Shown: one piece after another, positions 11,148 through 22,780 of the stretch | Position numbering within the stretch: position 1 is the first letter of the stretch | Layout: each line of letters opens with the position of its first letter | Assembly: GCA_944989445.1 (NCBI GenBank) | Contig: CALYLW010000042.1 | Coordinates: 372,001 to 436,000, forward strand | Origin: Ampullaceana balthica | Lineage: Eukaryota; Mollusca; Gastropoda; Lymnaeidae | Direction of reading: 5' to 3' | Length of the DNA stretch: 64,000 bases | Translations under genes and position numbers: made by a program | The notes under the pieces: generated by a model | What the model saw: the letters and a program-made list of their open reading frames with translations, nothing else | Told to the model about the DNA's origin: nothing | The model's database searches: none

Positions 11148-11917
11148 TATTGTAACATAAATTTGCATCTTTCTGTTTGATCCTTTTTAAGAACACTACA
11201 GTCAGCAAGATTCATTTTTTTACTACTTTAATATAATCAAAGAACGCATTTCTGACTATTTATAACCTAAGATATGCATCATCCTATGTTATCTGTAACT
11301 TGAGAATGTCCTGGTGGAATGCTATCAATGGATTCTCGCCATGTGTGTGGGTAGAGCTTCCTCAACTTCTCCAAATCTCTTTCTTGACAGACCCATCTCT
11401 CGTTATTCAACAACATTCCCCATAACAACACAAACAGCAAATCCAATTCGAGCGCTGTTGGTCCCCGTCCCTCGCCTCATGGAAAGATGGTGAATTTAGT
11501 CATATATCGACTAACATTTTATCTGTGTCAGCGGTTCTCGTGTTTTGCGGGCCGACCTTGCGGTGGTAAACGAATGCTATTGAAATGACTGTCACATACC
11601 AAACCTGAACCTTTGGAATCTCTCCGTTAATTCACATTAATCAGTAAATGCGAATAATTTGCAAATGCAAGCTTACATGTGTAACTCTTATAGTCTTCTC
11701 ATTCGTCGTGTCGTAACAGTTCTTTTCTCTTGAGGTCTTGTTACAAGAATTTGAGATAACTAAACACACGTTTTACATAATAAACGTTGCAAAATACACG
11801 TTAAATAATGCATGATACGTATACACTTTACATAATACATATTACCTAGTGTTGTGTTTGGGGACTAGCCGTTCGTTTGGTTTGCTGTTATTTCACTATT
11901 TGAAAATGATACTAGTG
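11148..11917. other. No gene seen
   Basis: About 770 bp. A short stretch near 11528-11560 ('cagcggttctcgtgttttgcgg') resembles one end of a hAT-like element but has no partner. The direct repeat-like words 'tacataataaacg' and 'tacataatacat' occur at 11775-11845. No coding signal. Confidence 0.45.
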
Positions 11918-12515
11918 AACTATGCCATTAGTGAACTATGTCATTAGTGAAATATGTCATTGGTGAACTATGTCATTAGTGAACTATGTCATTAGTGAAC
12001 TATGTCATTAGTGAACTATGTCATTGGTGAACTATGTCATTAGTGAAATATGTCATTGGTGAACTATGTCATTAGTGAACTATGTCATTGGTGAACTATG
12101 TCATTAGTGAACTATGTCATTAGTGAACTATGTCATTAGTGAACTATGTCATTAGTGAACTATGTCATTGGTGAACTATGTCATTAGTGAACTATGTCAT
12201 TAGTGAACTATGTCATTAGTGAACTATGTCATTAGTGAACTATGTCATTAGTGAACTATGTCATTAGTGAACTATGTCATTAGTGAACTATGTCATTAGT
12301 GAACTATGTCATTGGTGAACTATGTCATTAGTGAACTATGTCATTAGTGAACTATGTCATTAATGAACTGTGTCATTGGTGAACTATGTCATTAGTGAAC
12401 TATGTCATTAGTGAACTATGTCATTAATGAACTGTGTCATTGGTGAACTATGTCATTAGTGAACTATGTCATTAATGAACTATGTCATTAGTGAACTATG
12501 TCATTAGTGAACTGT
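11918..12515. repeat. Minisatellite, 16-bp unit, about 37 copies
   Basis: The unit GTGAACTATGTCATTA is repeated with very few changes (TTA/TTG at the end, occasional 'gaaata'). A run of identical copies lies at 12100-12310. The 16-bp period closes all frames. Confidence 0.97.
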
Positions 12516-13507
12516 CTCTAGAGAAATATGTAGATCGCGGTGAGTACTTTGTATTCAAGTAAAACTTTTGTCTTTGTTGACAAGATGTTGTAGATGATGC
12601 TGTAGTTGGTGGTGCAGTTGATAGTGAAGATGAAGGTGAAGATAAGTAGAACAGCTTGTAAAATCCATCAGTTCGTAGAGTTGTTGAATTTAAAATGAAA
12701 TAACAAAGATGGAATGAAATCCGGTCCAATAAATTATTTTTTTGGTTGAAACATTTCAATACTAAGAACGCGATGTACATTTCTATAACACGTTTCAGTT
12801 AGTTCCATCAAATGTTTGAGACCCGCTGGCATAAGCCAATCATAAATAGGGGTCCCCGTGATCGATCGCCCGCCACGTAAGAAGTCTTAGTAGAGTGGTT
12901 ATGGCACGTAGAAACAAAAAGATGGGAGTTACCTCCTCCTGATATCGACCAGGACCAAAGTTCTAGCTTTCAAAATGGCTGAGCTACTAGCAGACGTCTG
13001 GAGACCTAACGAAGGACCAACGGTCGGCAATAGACATGTACCGCCTGGACAGACTAAACACACCCTGTCTTATTAGGCCCTGTCAAATGGGACCCTTTAA
13101 ACTGAGACACATTTAGTAGTGATTTGTCTGACGGGGGAAAGATGAAAAAATTATATAGGACTAAATAGATTCCAATATAACTAAAATAAATTTGAAAGAC
13201 TTTTAAAGCCAGCCTCCATTTTTTTAGAACATAGAAAAGGGATATCAGTAGGAGAATATACTCAATAAATATAATCCTCCAATGTCAGTAGCAATTGTAC
13301 AGTCCAGTTCTCAAGAACTTCAAATTGCAAAACGACAGTAGTAGAAGAAATACATCATGATAATAAATATTACCCTTTCTTCATAAATGACGTAATCCTT
13401 GACAAGTGTTCATTAATAAAGATATGACTGAAATTAATTTTTATTTAACTTTCACAGAGAATAACAAGATGCGTTATATGTGTTCATGACTTTAATTATT
13501 AATTATT
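12516..13507. other. No gene seen
   Basis: About 1 kb. A minus-strand open frame of 94 codons at 12496-12780 is low-complexity (Ser/Thr-rich) and partly overlaps the array end. I see no protein family. Confidence 0.45.
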
Positions 13508-13740
13508 TTTTTGGTTCCCGACTTCCACTGTTTTTTGGTTCCCGATTTCAAGATTTAGGGTTCCTGACTAACAGATTTTTGGTTTCTCACTTCCATTTTT
13601 TGAGTTCCTGACTTAATATAATTATAGTCCCTGACGTCAATTTTAGAGTTTTTGACTTCTATCTGAGCGTTTCTGACTAAAATATTTTGTTTTCTTGATT
13701 TCCCATTTTTTGAATCAGACTTCCATTATTTTTCAACAAT
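13508..13740. repeat. Degenerate tandem repeat, about 26 bp
   Basis: Phrases such as TTTTTTGGTTCCCGACTTCC recur with strong divergence ('gttcctgac', 'gtttctcac', 'gtccctgac') about nine times. An old, unhomogenised minisatellite. Confidence 0.7.
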
Positions 13741-13776
13741 TATTTGTCGACTTACATTTAAGGGCTATGGGCTTCA

Positions 13777-14290
13777 GTTGTCATGGATTCCGTACTCAAT
13801 TTAGGATTCGTCCCGAAAGATAGCTCATCGTCATCATCTCTCGATTTGGATGTGAACAAATTTAAACAATCCTATACGCGGCGATGACATGACTGTTAAA
13901 AGCAGATCCTTAACGCAGACCTACATGGCCATCTAACTACAGGGGGCGATGGTCTCAGGGAAACAAATGGCCGCTCTGACCCAGTCCAAATAACCTATCA
14001 CAAAAGCGATATGTCAAGCAGGTCGACGTCTACCCAGGGGTCTAAAACGGACTTCGTGGAAGCGTCTCACAATCCAGCAGATGTCATCACTTAAATAATG
14101 GCTCTGACGTAGAGACATCATCGGCACCGAAACGGTGCAGGCGTCGACCTAACCGGCTTGTCTGCAGATATGCAAGATCTGATATCTGAAGAGGCACGCC
14201 CATGCCTTGCTAAAAAGTTGAGTCGTCCGCTGTCCAAAGCGGGAGGTAAATCTATTTCAGTGCGCATGCGTAAATCAATCTTCAACGAAT
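13777..14290 (+). pseudogene. Decayed coding-like stretch, unidentified
   Basis: Composition changes here from AT-rich to balanced. Short open segments in successive frames are polar and codon-like: a 33-codon frame from an ATG at about 13783, a ~55-codon segment ending near 14095, and a ~40-codon segment at 14155-14280 rich in Ser, Lys and Arg. Stops interrupt them. Content of this sort resembles a degraded retroelement gag-like protein, but I recognise no motif, and chance is possible. Confidence 0.25.
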
Positions 14291-15244
14291 TGTGTTACTT
14301 TTTATAAAGTCGGTTAAAATATTCTTTCATGTCCGGACATTTGATCAACGCTATGACTCTGCACTGAAACTGGCGTCCAGGCTGATGGTCATTAATCTAA
14401 TGAGCTTGTCCTTTTCAGAATGCGCGTTTATGTAAGAACAATTTGAGATGGGAGAAGTGCAAAAACCAAATTAAGACTTGAGCTTTATTTATCTCTTCTG
14501 TATAGTTCTTGCGTCCCTTAAATCCCAAACCGGCATCGCTGGAAAATGAATCACCTTCTTGCTACTACGGACGGTCTGGTATATCTCGTCTTCTTGCAGG
14601 AGCGGCTTATCGTATTGCAGGAAAACAATTATGGCTGAGGTCCTTGATCCTTGTGTCAGGGACCTAAGACCCAACAGCAGTCCAGTCTCGTGTCAATAAA
14701 GGTATGTCATTGAATGTGTGCCCGCACAAAATCCTCAAATAAAAGCCACAATTTAACACAAAGTAAATATGGGGGGGGGAGGGGGAAACACCAAAATGTA
14801 TTATTCATTAACTAACTGGGATAGCGGCCGAAGTTTTCAAATTAACCAATTATCGATAGTCCGGGAATATGAGATGCAGGCCAAACAAACGAGCCTACAG
14901 CACGTTCTTCAATAAATTCAGACTTTATTTACAGACTTGTCCCGAGTATTGGGTAAGGAGGAATGGATTTTGGTTTCCAAGTTTTAGCCGGGACCAATGT
15001 GTCCAAATAATCAGGGTTGGATTTTTTAAAAGCCTTTTGTCTGTGAAAAAGTTGAAGTGGGTTGGGGTGTGAGGGAGGGGGGGTCGGTGTGGCAGGAAGG
15101 GTTCAATTAAAGGAGAAAGGCAGAATATTTAGTACAATGTAAGAACATAAAAAATGACAGATAATTTTGAGATTTAATTTGTAAGTATGATTGAATTTTT
15201 CCCCCCGTGAATACGTCTTAAGACATTGATGACATTTTGTTTGT
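14291..15244. other. No gene seen
   Basis: About 950 bp. A minus-strand frame of 61 codons (14489-14674) lies in balanced-composition sequence but has no recognisable domain. G-rich runs occur at 14770-14785 and 15060-15085. Confidence 0.45.
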
Positions 15245-15965
15245 AACGCAATTTCCCTTAGGAAAAATTGCGTTTATATATTTGAAATGTCCGGCCTGTC
15301 TGTTCGAGCTGTTTGAACAGCAACTCCTCCTGAACCATAATAGATAGAGGGTTCGGGTCTTTTGCAAATATGTTAAGGAGTTCCAAAGGATGTGCACGGG
15401 CCAAAAAAAAATACGAAAAGGTTTACTGGATTTCCTGGGGAAAAAAACAATTAAAAAATATAATAATTTTGTGAATTTCTCGCCAACCATAACATTTATC
15501 GGTTGACACACACGATAAACGATAGCTACTAATATTTAGAACAATGTTGGAGAAGGAATTTTTGAAAAAGTCTCTTTTGGTTCGACTCCCGTAATTTTAG
15601 CAGCAATTTGTAGATAGCAATTGTTTTGTTTATTTTCAGAATTATTGATTTGAAATGACTTGTAATGTAATCTAGAATGATAGTTAATGGGGTTTTCCCG
15701 CCATGGGAATGCTAATGTTAGACTTTTGCGTGGTGCGTAAATATATTGACACATTCTTGGTGTGACCTAGCGTGAGGGGATATGACGTCAAAGAGAAAAT
15801 ATGCGATAGTGAAAGTTAGTTGTTGAAAGCAAGGAGAGCATTGATATTGTTGTGTGTAGAATGACTTCTTTGTTAAAGAGTCGAGAAGATTAAACATATA
15901 GATTATTCTGATCTAGAATGATTTCCCTTGAATAAAAAAATCGGAAATTCTTTGTTGGAAATTGC
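15245..15965 (+). repeat. Dispersed repeat, left arm of a 16-kb-spaced inverted pair
   Basis: This region matches the reverse complement of 31750-32165. Shared landmarks are 'gttcgggtcttttgcaaat', 'atgtgcacgggccaaaa', 'ggtttactggatttcct', 'aacaatgttggagaagga' and 'tcggaaattctttg'. Relative to the other copy, this one carries about 240 extra bp (roughly 15681-15911) flanked by ATCTAGAATGAT on both sides, as expected of an insertion with a target duplication. Class unknown, no coding sequence seen. Confidence 0.75.
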
Positions 15966-16640
15966 GTTTAAATACCTATTTGAGTTTTTATTACTTGTTT
16001 TTCTGAAGGAGAAGTAAGAAGTGGCTCAGTAAAAACAAGACCCGAGTCACATCATTCTCTCACAAAAGACTTTGCTTTGACTTCATTATAAAAATAATTT
16101 GATATTTTATATAGTGCAGTGCCCCAGCCATCAGCCGGGCTCACAGTGCTTCACATAAATGTAGTAACATATGTAATTATCAATGCCTTCAACGTAACAC
16201 ATTCATACCCTAACTACAACATATAATGACATCACGGAACACATAAGCTACTTTTATCTTGTAAAGAAATGTTTGATTGTTGTTTATTTAATTTTGAAGG
16301 TAAAGTTTAATTAGATGTAATTTAGTGCAGTCCTGAAGGCCTTAGTTGTTATATAGAATACTACGAATGTGTAATGGTAGAGAATTTCACTTTTGTGCGT
16401 CACAAAAAGAGAAAGGCCTTTCACTAAATATTATGGTGCGTGTCTTAGGAACAGAGAGAATACGTGTGTCAGAGAGAGATCGTTGCTGAATGGTTGAGTA
16501 GACAAAGAGAAGTTCAATAAGATAGGATGAGTATGAGTCAGAAAAGAAGTTGTGACATAGAACGGTTAGTTTGTAATCAGATCGTTCTTGAATAGGGAGC
16601 CAATGAAGTAAATAAAGTAGCGGAGTAATATGATTTATTT
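15966..16640. repeat. Probable decayed interspersed repeat
   Basis: From about 16105, 'tagtgcagtgccccagcca', 'tcagccgggctcacagtgc' and later 'gggagccaatgaagtaaat' match phrases I recall from an abundant marine-invertebrate repeat. The copy is heavily mutated. Recognition is from memory and cannot be confirmed here. Confidence 0.35.
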
Positions 16641-16794
16641 TTTGCCATTTAATTTTGTTTATTTATTTACTTATTATTTATTGTTTTTTTCTTTGCCATA
16701 AGAACTGCAATTATAAGCTATACAAAGTTGAACAAGAAATACATTTATTTTGTTTCTGATGATAGAGATTTAATGTTCAAATGGGTAATGTCTA

Positions 16795-17200
16795 ATTAAG
16801 AGATCAACCGATAAGGTCCAAGGTTGAGGTACAATGTTAAATTCCAATGTTTAGGACACATTGGGGCCCAATGTTTAGCTCCATTGTTGAGGTCTAAAGC
16901 TTAGGTTCAATGTTAAGGTCTAATTTGTGATACACCGTTGCGTTCCAATTTGAGGTCCAATTTTGAATTCCATTGTTGAGATCGAAGTCTGATCCAACTA
17001 CCAATAAAGAGGTTTAATGTTGAGATCCAAAGAAGAAATGCCATGAAGAAATCCAATGGAGGGCCCAACCAGTGAGTTACAATAAATAAGGTTAATGTGA
17101 AGTTCCAACGAAGAGGCCCAATTTTAAAAAAATCCAAGGAAGAGATCCAATAAAATGACCCAATATTGAGTTCAGATAAAGACTTTAAACGTAGAGGTCC
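16795..17200. repeat. Old degenerate minisatellite, about 15-16 bp
   Basis: Variants of 'gaggtccaatgttga' recur for about 400 bp with so many substitutions that the period is only approximate. A 96-codon minus-strand frame inside is a by-product. Confidence 0.65.
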
Positions 17201-18481
17201 CAATATGAATGAAAAAGAAAAAACTCCGATGACATAAAGGTGTAACGATGTCCGATGATGAAGTCATTTGTCAGCTCACTTAGTGTGTGGGCTCAATACG
17301 CATAGTCGCAATATTCCAGCACTAATTTAAACCTCTTTAAACAAAATTCTGCCATCTTGTTCAAACAACACAAAACCAGAATTGTCCTTTGACCTCGAGA
17401 AGCGATGTAACAAACGTCATGCCAATCACGTGAAGCTAATCTCTGGGTCCAAACGAGACAAAAGTCGTTTTCTGACGTGGCTGACCGTGTATGCCAAAAC
17501 CAACAATTGTAAGACAGACGTTTTGTCTGCAACTTAGACAAGATTCGGTAGCGGCCAGTCCACATCAAACAGGGCCGTAACACAGCGTCCTATGTTCTCT
17601 TGATGTGCTCACAAACCCCTTTTGTCCGTCGCGGAATCTTATTGTGTGATGACAGAAGTCCAACAGCGGCCGCAGCAGATTTCAAGCAAACAGGATACAT
17701 TTTCTCGTGGGGCTATCGGAAAGATGGGACAACTCGCTGTGCACACAAGACAACTTCTCGCAAACAAATAGAATGAAGGATTTGGCGTGGTCTCCCCTTG
17801 ATGCGACATTCGCAGGTGGCCAAGCAATCCTTACTTCCCTTTGTTTTATAGCTTGGAAATGGACGCATCTAGGTGGACGGAGCGGCAGTTGTCAAATATT
17901 GAATACAGCAAGTTCAGGAAAGGGACTTTCTTTTAGTTAAGAAATAGTTAAGTTTCTCGGTGGCCTCTGTGAACTATATCGACTCGGTCCAACATACAAA
18001 ACGTTCTTTTATTTCGTAGGTTGTTTACATTTCCCATGCATCCAAAGTTAGGCCATTGTGAAGATAAAACAATACAAGTGCAGGAGGTGATGTTGTTTAT
18101 GTCTGGAACCGATATAACGTGTAATGACGATGTGTTGAGCTATGATAGGGAGGTCATCGTTTGAAATAGTCATTTGAGCTAATAGACAGCAAGGTATAGA
18201 ATGGCTGTGAAAAGACACGGCAATGTGGAAGGGGGACAATGCTATTGAGAGCGGTTCTCAAATTATTATAGTTTTAAGTTACATAAAAACTCATTTAATC
18301 TTTCATTTCTGTTTAGGACGCCGTTGATTTCTAAATATTGTGAAGTTGAATGCTGCTGTGTGTAAATATTCAGTACGTCTGTTTAGATGCACCTCGGGTC
18401 TATCAATAAATGAGTTTAATGTATGAATTTTTAGATATGTGCACATTGATTGGTGAAGGTGAATAATGTTTGCAGAAAAAC
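17201..18481. other. No gene seen
   Basis: About 1.3 kb of balanced composition. Frames of 62-96 codons on both strands between 17293 and 17940 overlap each other and lack motifs. I could not find exon-like segments with splice signals that I would defend. Confidence 0.4.
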
Positions 18482-18545
18482 GTATACAACGTTAAAGATC
18501 TATATATTGATGTTACTGTTGGATGTATACAACGTTAAAGATCTA
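18482..18545. repeat. 43-bp tandem duplication, second copy split by a transposon
   Basis: A 43-bp sequence beginning GTATACAACGTTAAAGATC is complete at 18482-18524. The second copy starts at 18525, stops after 21 bp at 18545, and resumes for the remaining 22 bp at 20730-20751. The uninterrupted first copy therefore shows the empty insertion site. Confidence 0.9.
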
Positions 18546-18937
18546 GAGTAATTTACCACCTCGCGAACGCCATACGCTAAAAATAGCACCATTTTTGGCT
18601 TTCATGCCCTAGCTACTAAACCGTTCGACACAAGGTAAAAACGAAAGTACCTACAAGTAGTATGACAACAAGGCTACTATAATGAGACAGCATTCTTGTA
18701 TTACTACGCGGGGTTAGAGTGTAAAGTCCAATTTTAGCTGACCCAGTTAGCTACCGCCTGCCGAACACTTTTTTGCTCAATTTACTTCAAAGCAGACACT
18801 TTTATCTCAAAGCAGACACATAAACCAAAATCACCAAAGAATCAATTTTTAGTTAATGGAGTCAACAAATAACACTGGAGATGTCAATAATAATGTGATT
18901 AACGTTTATTAAAGAAATTAGAGCCCGAATAACTTAG

Positions 18938-18966
18938 ATATATATATATATATATAATATATATAC
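18938..18966. repeat. AT microsatellite
   Basis: Short run of alternating T and A with one interruption, inside the pogo-like element. Confidence 0.8.
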
Positions 18967-19001
18967 CAAATAATACTATAGGTAGATCTATAATCTATAG
19001 T

Positions 19002-19226
19002 CTAGTCAGGGCAGCAAACAGTGCACACAAAAGTGCCTTGTTTCAAAGATGCACAATTTTGCGTGCACTGTGCATGCCACCAGCCATCACACACATCACA
19101 TTGGCCCCAAACCTCTGCCCCTCCCCCTTTTTTGCACCCTTGACAAATTCCTGCCAACAAGAGATCCTCTTCTATATCTAAAGTATCGTCATCTGCAGCC
19201 ATGTCAAGCTCCATTGTTTGAACCAA
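19002..19226 (-). pseudogene. PHD zinc finger from a transposase C-terminus (fragment)
   Basis: A 74-codon frame ends in a C4HC3 PHD finger. Cys28-x2-Cys31, Cys43-x2-Cys46, His51-x2-Cys54 and Cys68-x2-Cys71 are all present, with Trp residues at 49-50 before the histidine, as usual in PHD folds. The frame ends three residues after the last cysteine, so this is a protein C-terminus. An acidic stretch (residues 12-21) precedes the finger. PHD fingers bind histone tails, and in a transposase one could tether it to chromatin, which is inference. The ATG is internal: the coding-like sequence upstream continues in other frames, so this is the last piece of a longer decayed protein and not a separate gene. 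Confidence 0.7.
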
Positions 19227-20094
19227 CTGTGAGTCCTCACTGCTGCTATCAGATAGATCTATTACTGGATACTACTTTACTTTCTTGGACTCCACTATTT
19301 TCATTTTTTAAATCTGCTCTTCTTCTCTCTTGCTGTCTTTTTTCTTCCCTTTCTTGCTCTCTTTTCCTTTTTGTAGCCTCTTTTTTGTGTGCATCCTTTC
19401 TCTTTTTGCTTTCTTCCCTCTCGATCTTTCTTTTCAGTTTATTTTTTTCTATTTCTTCTTTGTCTGTTGTTTTCTTTTTTTTAATGCTTCTCTAAACTCT
19501 TCTTCACTGACCAAGTTTGGCATGGTTGGAGCATTTGCTGTTTACGTCTTGTTTTTATTCCTTCTAACAAAAGCAGGCAGCTTTAAAATGTCATCTACTG
19601 TCAAGTTAGCTTTGACTGTGTAGTTTTTGGGTTCTTCTAGACTGCACGTTTCTATTAGCCCCACAGCTAAGGCTTGAAACTTGTTCTCTTCTTCCTCTTT
19701 GCTAAGGTTGTCTCCTGCAGTAGAACTTGTCATTGTCAGTTGACAAATTTTTAATTAAAATTGGTTGCGACCCATTTCATCATATAAAAAGTTTGAATAG
19801 TCATGGAGTGCTTTAAGTTGTGCAGCAGACAAATTGGACTTTGGTGGTGATGATGCAGGTAATGATTCTGGTTGGGAAGATTTGTCAATGATAGACTTAT
19901 TTTCATTCTCAAATGAGCTGTTTTTGCTGTATAATGGGCTGGGTCTCTATGACTACTTGTGTTTCATTCGCAATCGGTTGTGTCTCAATGAGTGCCTGTG
20001 TGTAAGATTCGATTGGCTGTGTTTCAGTGGTTGCTGCTGTGTCGGATTCTATGTGTTGTGCCGCGATGATTGTTTGGTTATCGTTGGGACTCAA
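19227..20094 (-). pseudogene. Decayed linker region of the same transposase
   Basis: Reading leftwards on the minus strand, three segments are protein-like in successive frames. 20094-19909 is a Gln/Thr-rich repeat region of period 6-7 (ETQPI-type). 19733-19542 includes 'VDDILKLPAFVRRN'. About 19515-19290 is very rich in Lys, Arg, Glu and Gln, like a coiled or nuclear-localisation segment. Frameshifts and stops separate them. The order (polar linker, basic coil, PHD finger) fits the region downstream of a DDE domain. Plus-strand Phe/Leu-rich frames here (19049-19623) are the antisense of the basic segment. Confidence 0.5.
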
Positions 20095-20751
20095 TAAAAT
20101 TGGTTGTCATTTATGCTGTGCAGGTGGTTTAGCTTAATTTTCCTACATGAAAAAGTGTTCGCAACGAAGTAATATCCTACAATAAAACAAATATACTTCA
20201 ACGCGAACATGCCCTCAAAACGAACACTACTATATTCAAATAACACTAGAGGCCAAGAGCTAGACCCTTATTTAACTAAATTTTTCTGCAGAATAAAAGT
20301 GTTCGGTACGAAGTAAAATCTAACTTTAAACTTACTTCGTCGCGAACACCCGTTCGAAACGAACATTGCTATTAAATAGCATTGTAAAGTATAACAGCGT
20401 GGTTACTGGCCTATTTGTAAGTGATGATGCAATATCAAACACGTGTGTTTTCCAAAGCGAACAGGAAAAGTAGTCTTAACCCGGAAATCAACTCCGTTCT
20501 TCCTAGGGACGCTGACAGCATGCATGGCGCAAGGATCAAAATGTTGACACACATTTACTCACAAAATAGTGCGTCCCGGCAAACGAAACGATAAAATTAT
20601 ATTGAAAACAGAACTACTTTCAACTTACGGGTGTTCGTTTTCGTGTTAGACGGAAAATAAAAATACAGAGAACGCTTTATGAAATAGTGTTCGCTACGAC
20701 ATAGCGTTCGCGAGGCGGTAACTTACTCTATATATTGATGTTACTGTTGGA

Positions 20752-21078
20752 TAAATTAGTACGTGTGGTTGGTGGTGCAAATTGGTAACATCAGGTCTTT
20801 TATTGTTGAAATAAATTTCACACATTTTTAAAGATATATTATTATTATTATTATAAGAGTACTTCAATTTGTTTTTTTGTTTGTTTGTTAAAAGGGGGTG
20901 GGGTATAGGGGCACATATTAAACTAGTGTAGATCATATGAATGTAAATGGTATAATAAAAAAAGACAACAACAACAACAATCTTGTTAGATGGCATAGTA
21001 AGAACCCAGTTCGATTACTAGGAAAAGGCCAGAGGATAGACGAACAAAGTGTAAAATGTTACAAATACATACGGCAAT
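20752..21078. other. No gene seen; simple-sequence runs
   Basis: ATT repeats at 20838-20852, T/G runs near 20870-20890 and CAA repeats near 20967-20980. Nothing coding. Confidence 0.5.
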
Positions 21079-21198
21079 ACATTCTAGCAAAGTAAATACA
21101 ACACAAAACATTCTAGCAAAGTAAATACAACACAACACATTCTAGCAAAGTAAATACAACACACAACACATTCTAGTAAAGTAAATACAACACAACAA
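21079..21198. repeat. Tandem repeat, about 29-33 bp, four copies
   Basis: CATTCTAGCAAAGTAAATAC followed by a variable 'aacacaac' tail occurs four times. Tail length varies, so unit length is not constant. Confidence 0.85.
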
Positions 21199-21247
21199 TA
21201 ATCTAATACTACTCTAAGACATGACAATGTGCAAAAATATTTTTCTT

Positions 21248-21440
21248 GTCCCATTCGCCATATGAATTCTGGCTTGAAATGGGTAACCTGATCAAATTAA
21301 GCAAACAAACACGCTACCAATTTTAAAACTGTAATAAAATTGCAGTTCTAGACATAAAACATGGATAAGGGTAGGACGCAACGATCTTCTGTATGGAGTG
21401 AGAGTCTGTAACATATATCATAAGATAAGACAGATATAAG
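21248..21440 (+). mobile_element. LINE 3'-end fragment
   Basis: Matches the complement of the LINE end at 60125-60310. Landmarks are 'gacgcaacgatcttctgta', 'agagtctgtaac' and a terminal 'ataagataag' microsatellite. A 5'-truncated copy on the plus strand, diverged. Confidence 0.7.
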
Positions 21441-22503
21441 GCGTAAACAAATATTATTTTAAAAAAAAACATGCACCAAATATGCGGGGGAGTTTCCTAT
21501 GAAAAGCCTTATATAAAGACAAATGAGCAACACTGCTCCACTGCTCCGTCATGCTCGACATTGGTGACGTCCACCACCTGCAAGCTAAAACCTTTGTGCA
21601 AAGCCGGCCACCGCCACACAACGGTCCGGTGAGACAAAAGATAGAGACATAATTGATGGGTCGACCTGGGGAGGGACGAGAAAAGAGGACCAGAGACCAA
21701 ATGACGTCCTCGACAATAGATGATATTGTGATTACAAATACACGCTCAGCACCGGCAAACATACACCAACAAGGAAGGCAGGGGCGTGGACCAAGGAACG
21801 GATTCATAAACAAATGGATTGTGGATATGGTGAGAAAAAGGAAAAGGAGGGGAGGGGGAGGGGGGTTTCTTGGTACGACAGTGATATGATTCTAGGAAAG
21901 GGGTCGGGCTAGGAAGGTAAATACAAACATTTGTGACGTAAGGGTTGGGAGATGGATGAGGTCTTGTGGGGGAGGAAATGAGTGGTGGTGGGAGGAGGTG
22001 GTGTATATTTGTGTGGGTGATATTGAGTATTTTTGTGAATGCGTGTGGTGGTGGTGCGTGTGATAGTGTGTTGTGAGGGGGAAAGAAAGGGAGATATGAG
22101 TGGAGTGTGAATGAAATAATAAGCAATAGAGTTGAGACAGAAAATGTCAGATTTATTGTAAAACTAGATTGTCTGACAGAGTCGTCTCACAAAGCTTGAG
22201 AGTCGCCTGACACGCTGTCCACAATACCTTGATACTAGAGAAAGGGTGTCCACCTGACACGTTGTCGTGTCCAAACTTTTTGCCAAGGGCGTGGTATTCC
22301 ACAAAGTAAAAATATGTGGGGCCTAATTAAGATAGTTAATAAAAATGATGTAATTTAGATTGAATTACAGGCTTTTCTCGACACATTAAAATATTTAATT
22401 CATCGTCAGAAATTACTAAAATTGGATTAGTTATGGCAAAATTATAGAATAAAGAAGTTTATTTTATACTTCGTACTTTTAGAACATAAAAGTGTTAAAA
22501 TAT
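21441..22503. other. No gene seen; G-rich and GT-rich DNA
   Basis: G-rich purine tract at 21830-21870 and GT/G-rich sequence at 21960-22090. Open frames up to 126 codons on the minus strand are Pro/Ser/His-rich translations of this low-complexity DNA. No family recognised. Confidence 0.45.
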
Positions 22504-22780
22504 AACTATACTAGTGTATCACCCGTCAAAAATGACGGAAGTTTTCAAAATAAATACACATCAGATTTAAAAATAACGTAATACAGAACTTTCATTAATT
22601 GTATTTATTTTTATTTTATTCATGTATTTCCCTATTGAACAATTTTACGCGGACGTTCGAAAAGAGTTATTTTTTGGACCAGTAATTTGGTGCGCTTCTT
22701 TCTAAAATTAGTAGCGTCACGGACAGACAGACGGGACAGACAGACGTGACATACATTGCAAAGTATGTATATTGATAAAA
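22504..22780. repeat. Dispersed element containing the 'GCGGACGTTC' module
   Basis: Begins near 'actagtgtatcacccgtca', has an inverted 'cgtcaaaaatgacg', and contains 'TACGCGGACGTTCGAAAAG', also found at 28440, 55085 (inverted) and 63565 (inverted). It ends with 'gacagacagac' words as in the 2.8-5.4 kb units. Class unknown. Confidence 0.5.

Larger units (their letters stand above)
18546..20727 (-). mobile_element. Tc1-mariner/pogo-like element, 2,182 bp, with TA duplication
   Basis: Both ends read GAGTAANTTACCNCCTCGCG inwards, an inverted repeat of more than 25 bp. TA lies at 18544-18545 and again at 20728-20729, the target duplication typical of the Tc1/mariner/pogo group. Copies of 'gttcgcNacgaagta' recur near the right end (20155, 20300, 20335, 20690), as subterminal binding-site repeats would. 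On the minus strand it contains a decayed transposase C-terminal region and a PHD finger but no recognisable DDE catalytic domain, so it looks like an internally deleted, non-autonomous copy. Assignment to pogo is inferred from the TA, the inverted ends and my recollection that some invertebrate pogo transposases end in PHD fingers. Confidence 0.8.

Noticed and set aside
19049..19623. Phe/Leu/Ser-rich plus-strand frames resembling multi-pass membrane proteins
   Set aside because: Antisense of the Lys/Glu-rich transposase linker on the minus strand.
21454..21889. Possible gene (119-codon minus frame overlapping a 78-codon plus frame)
   Set aside because: No recognisable domain. Overlapping frames on both strands in balanced DNA are expected by chance.
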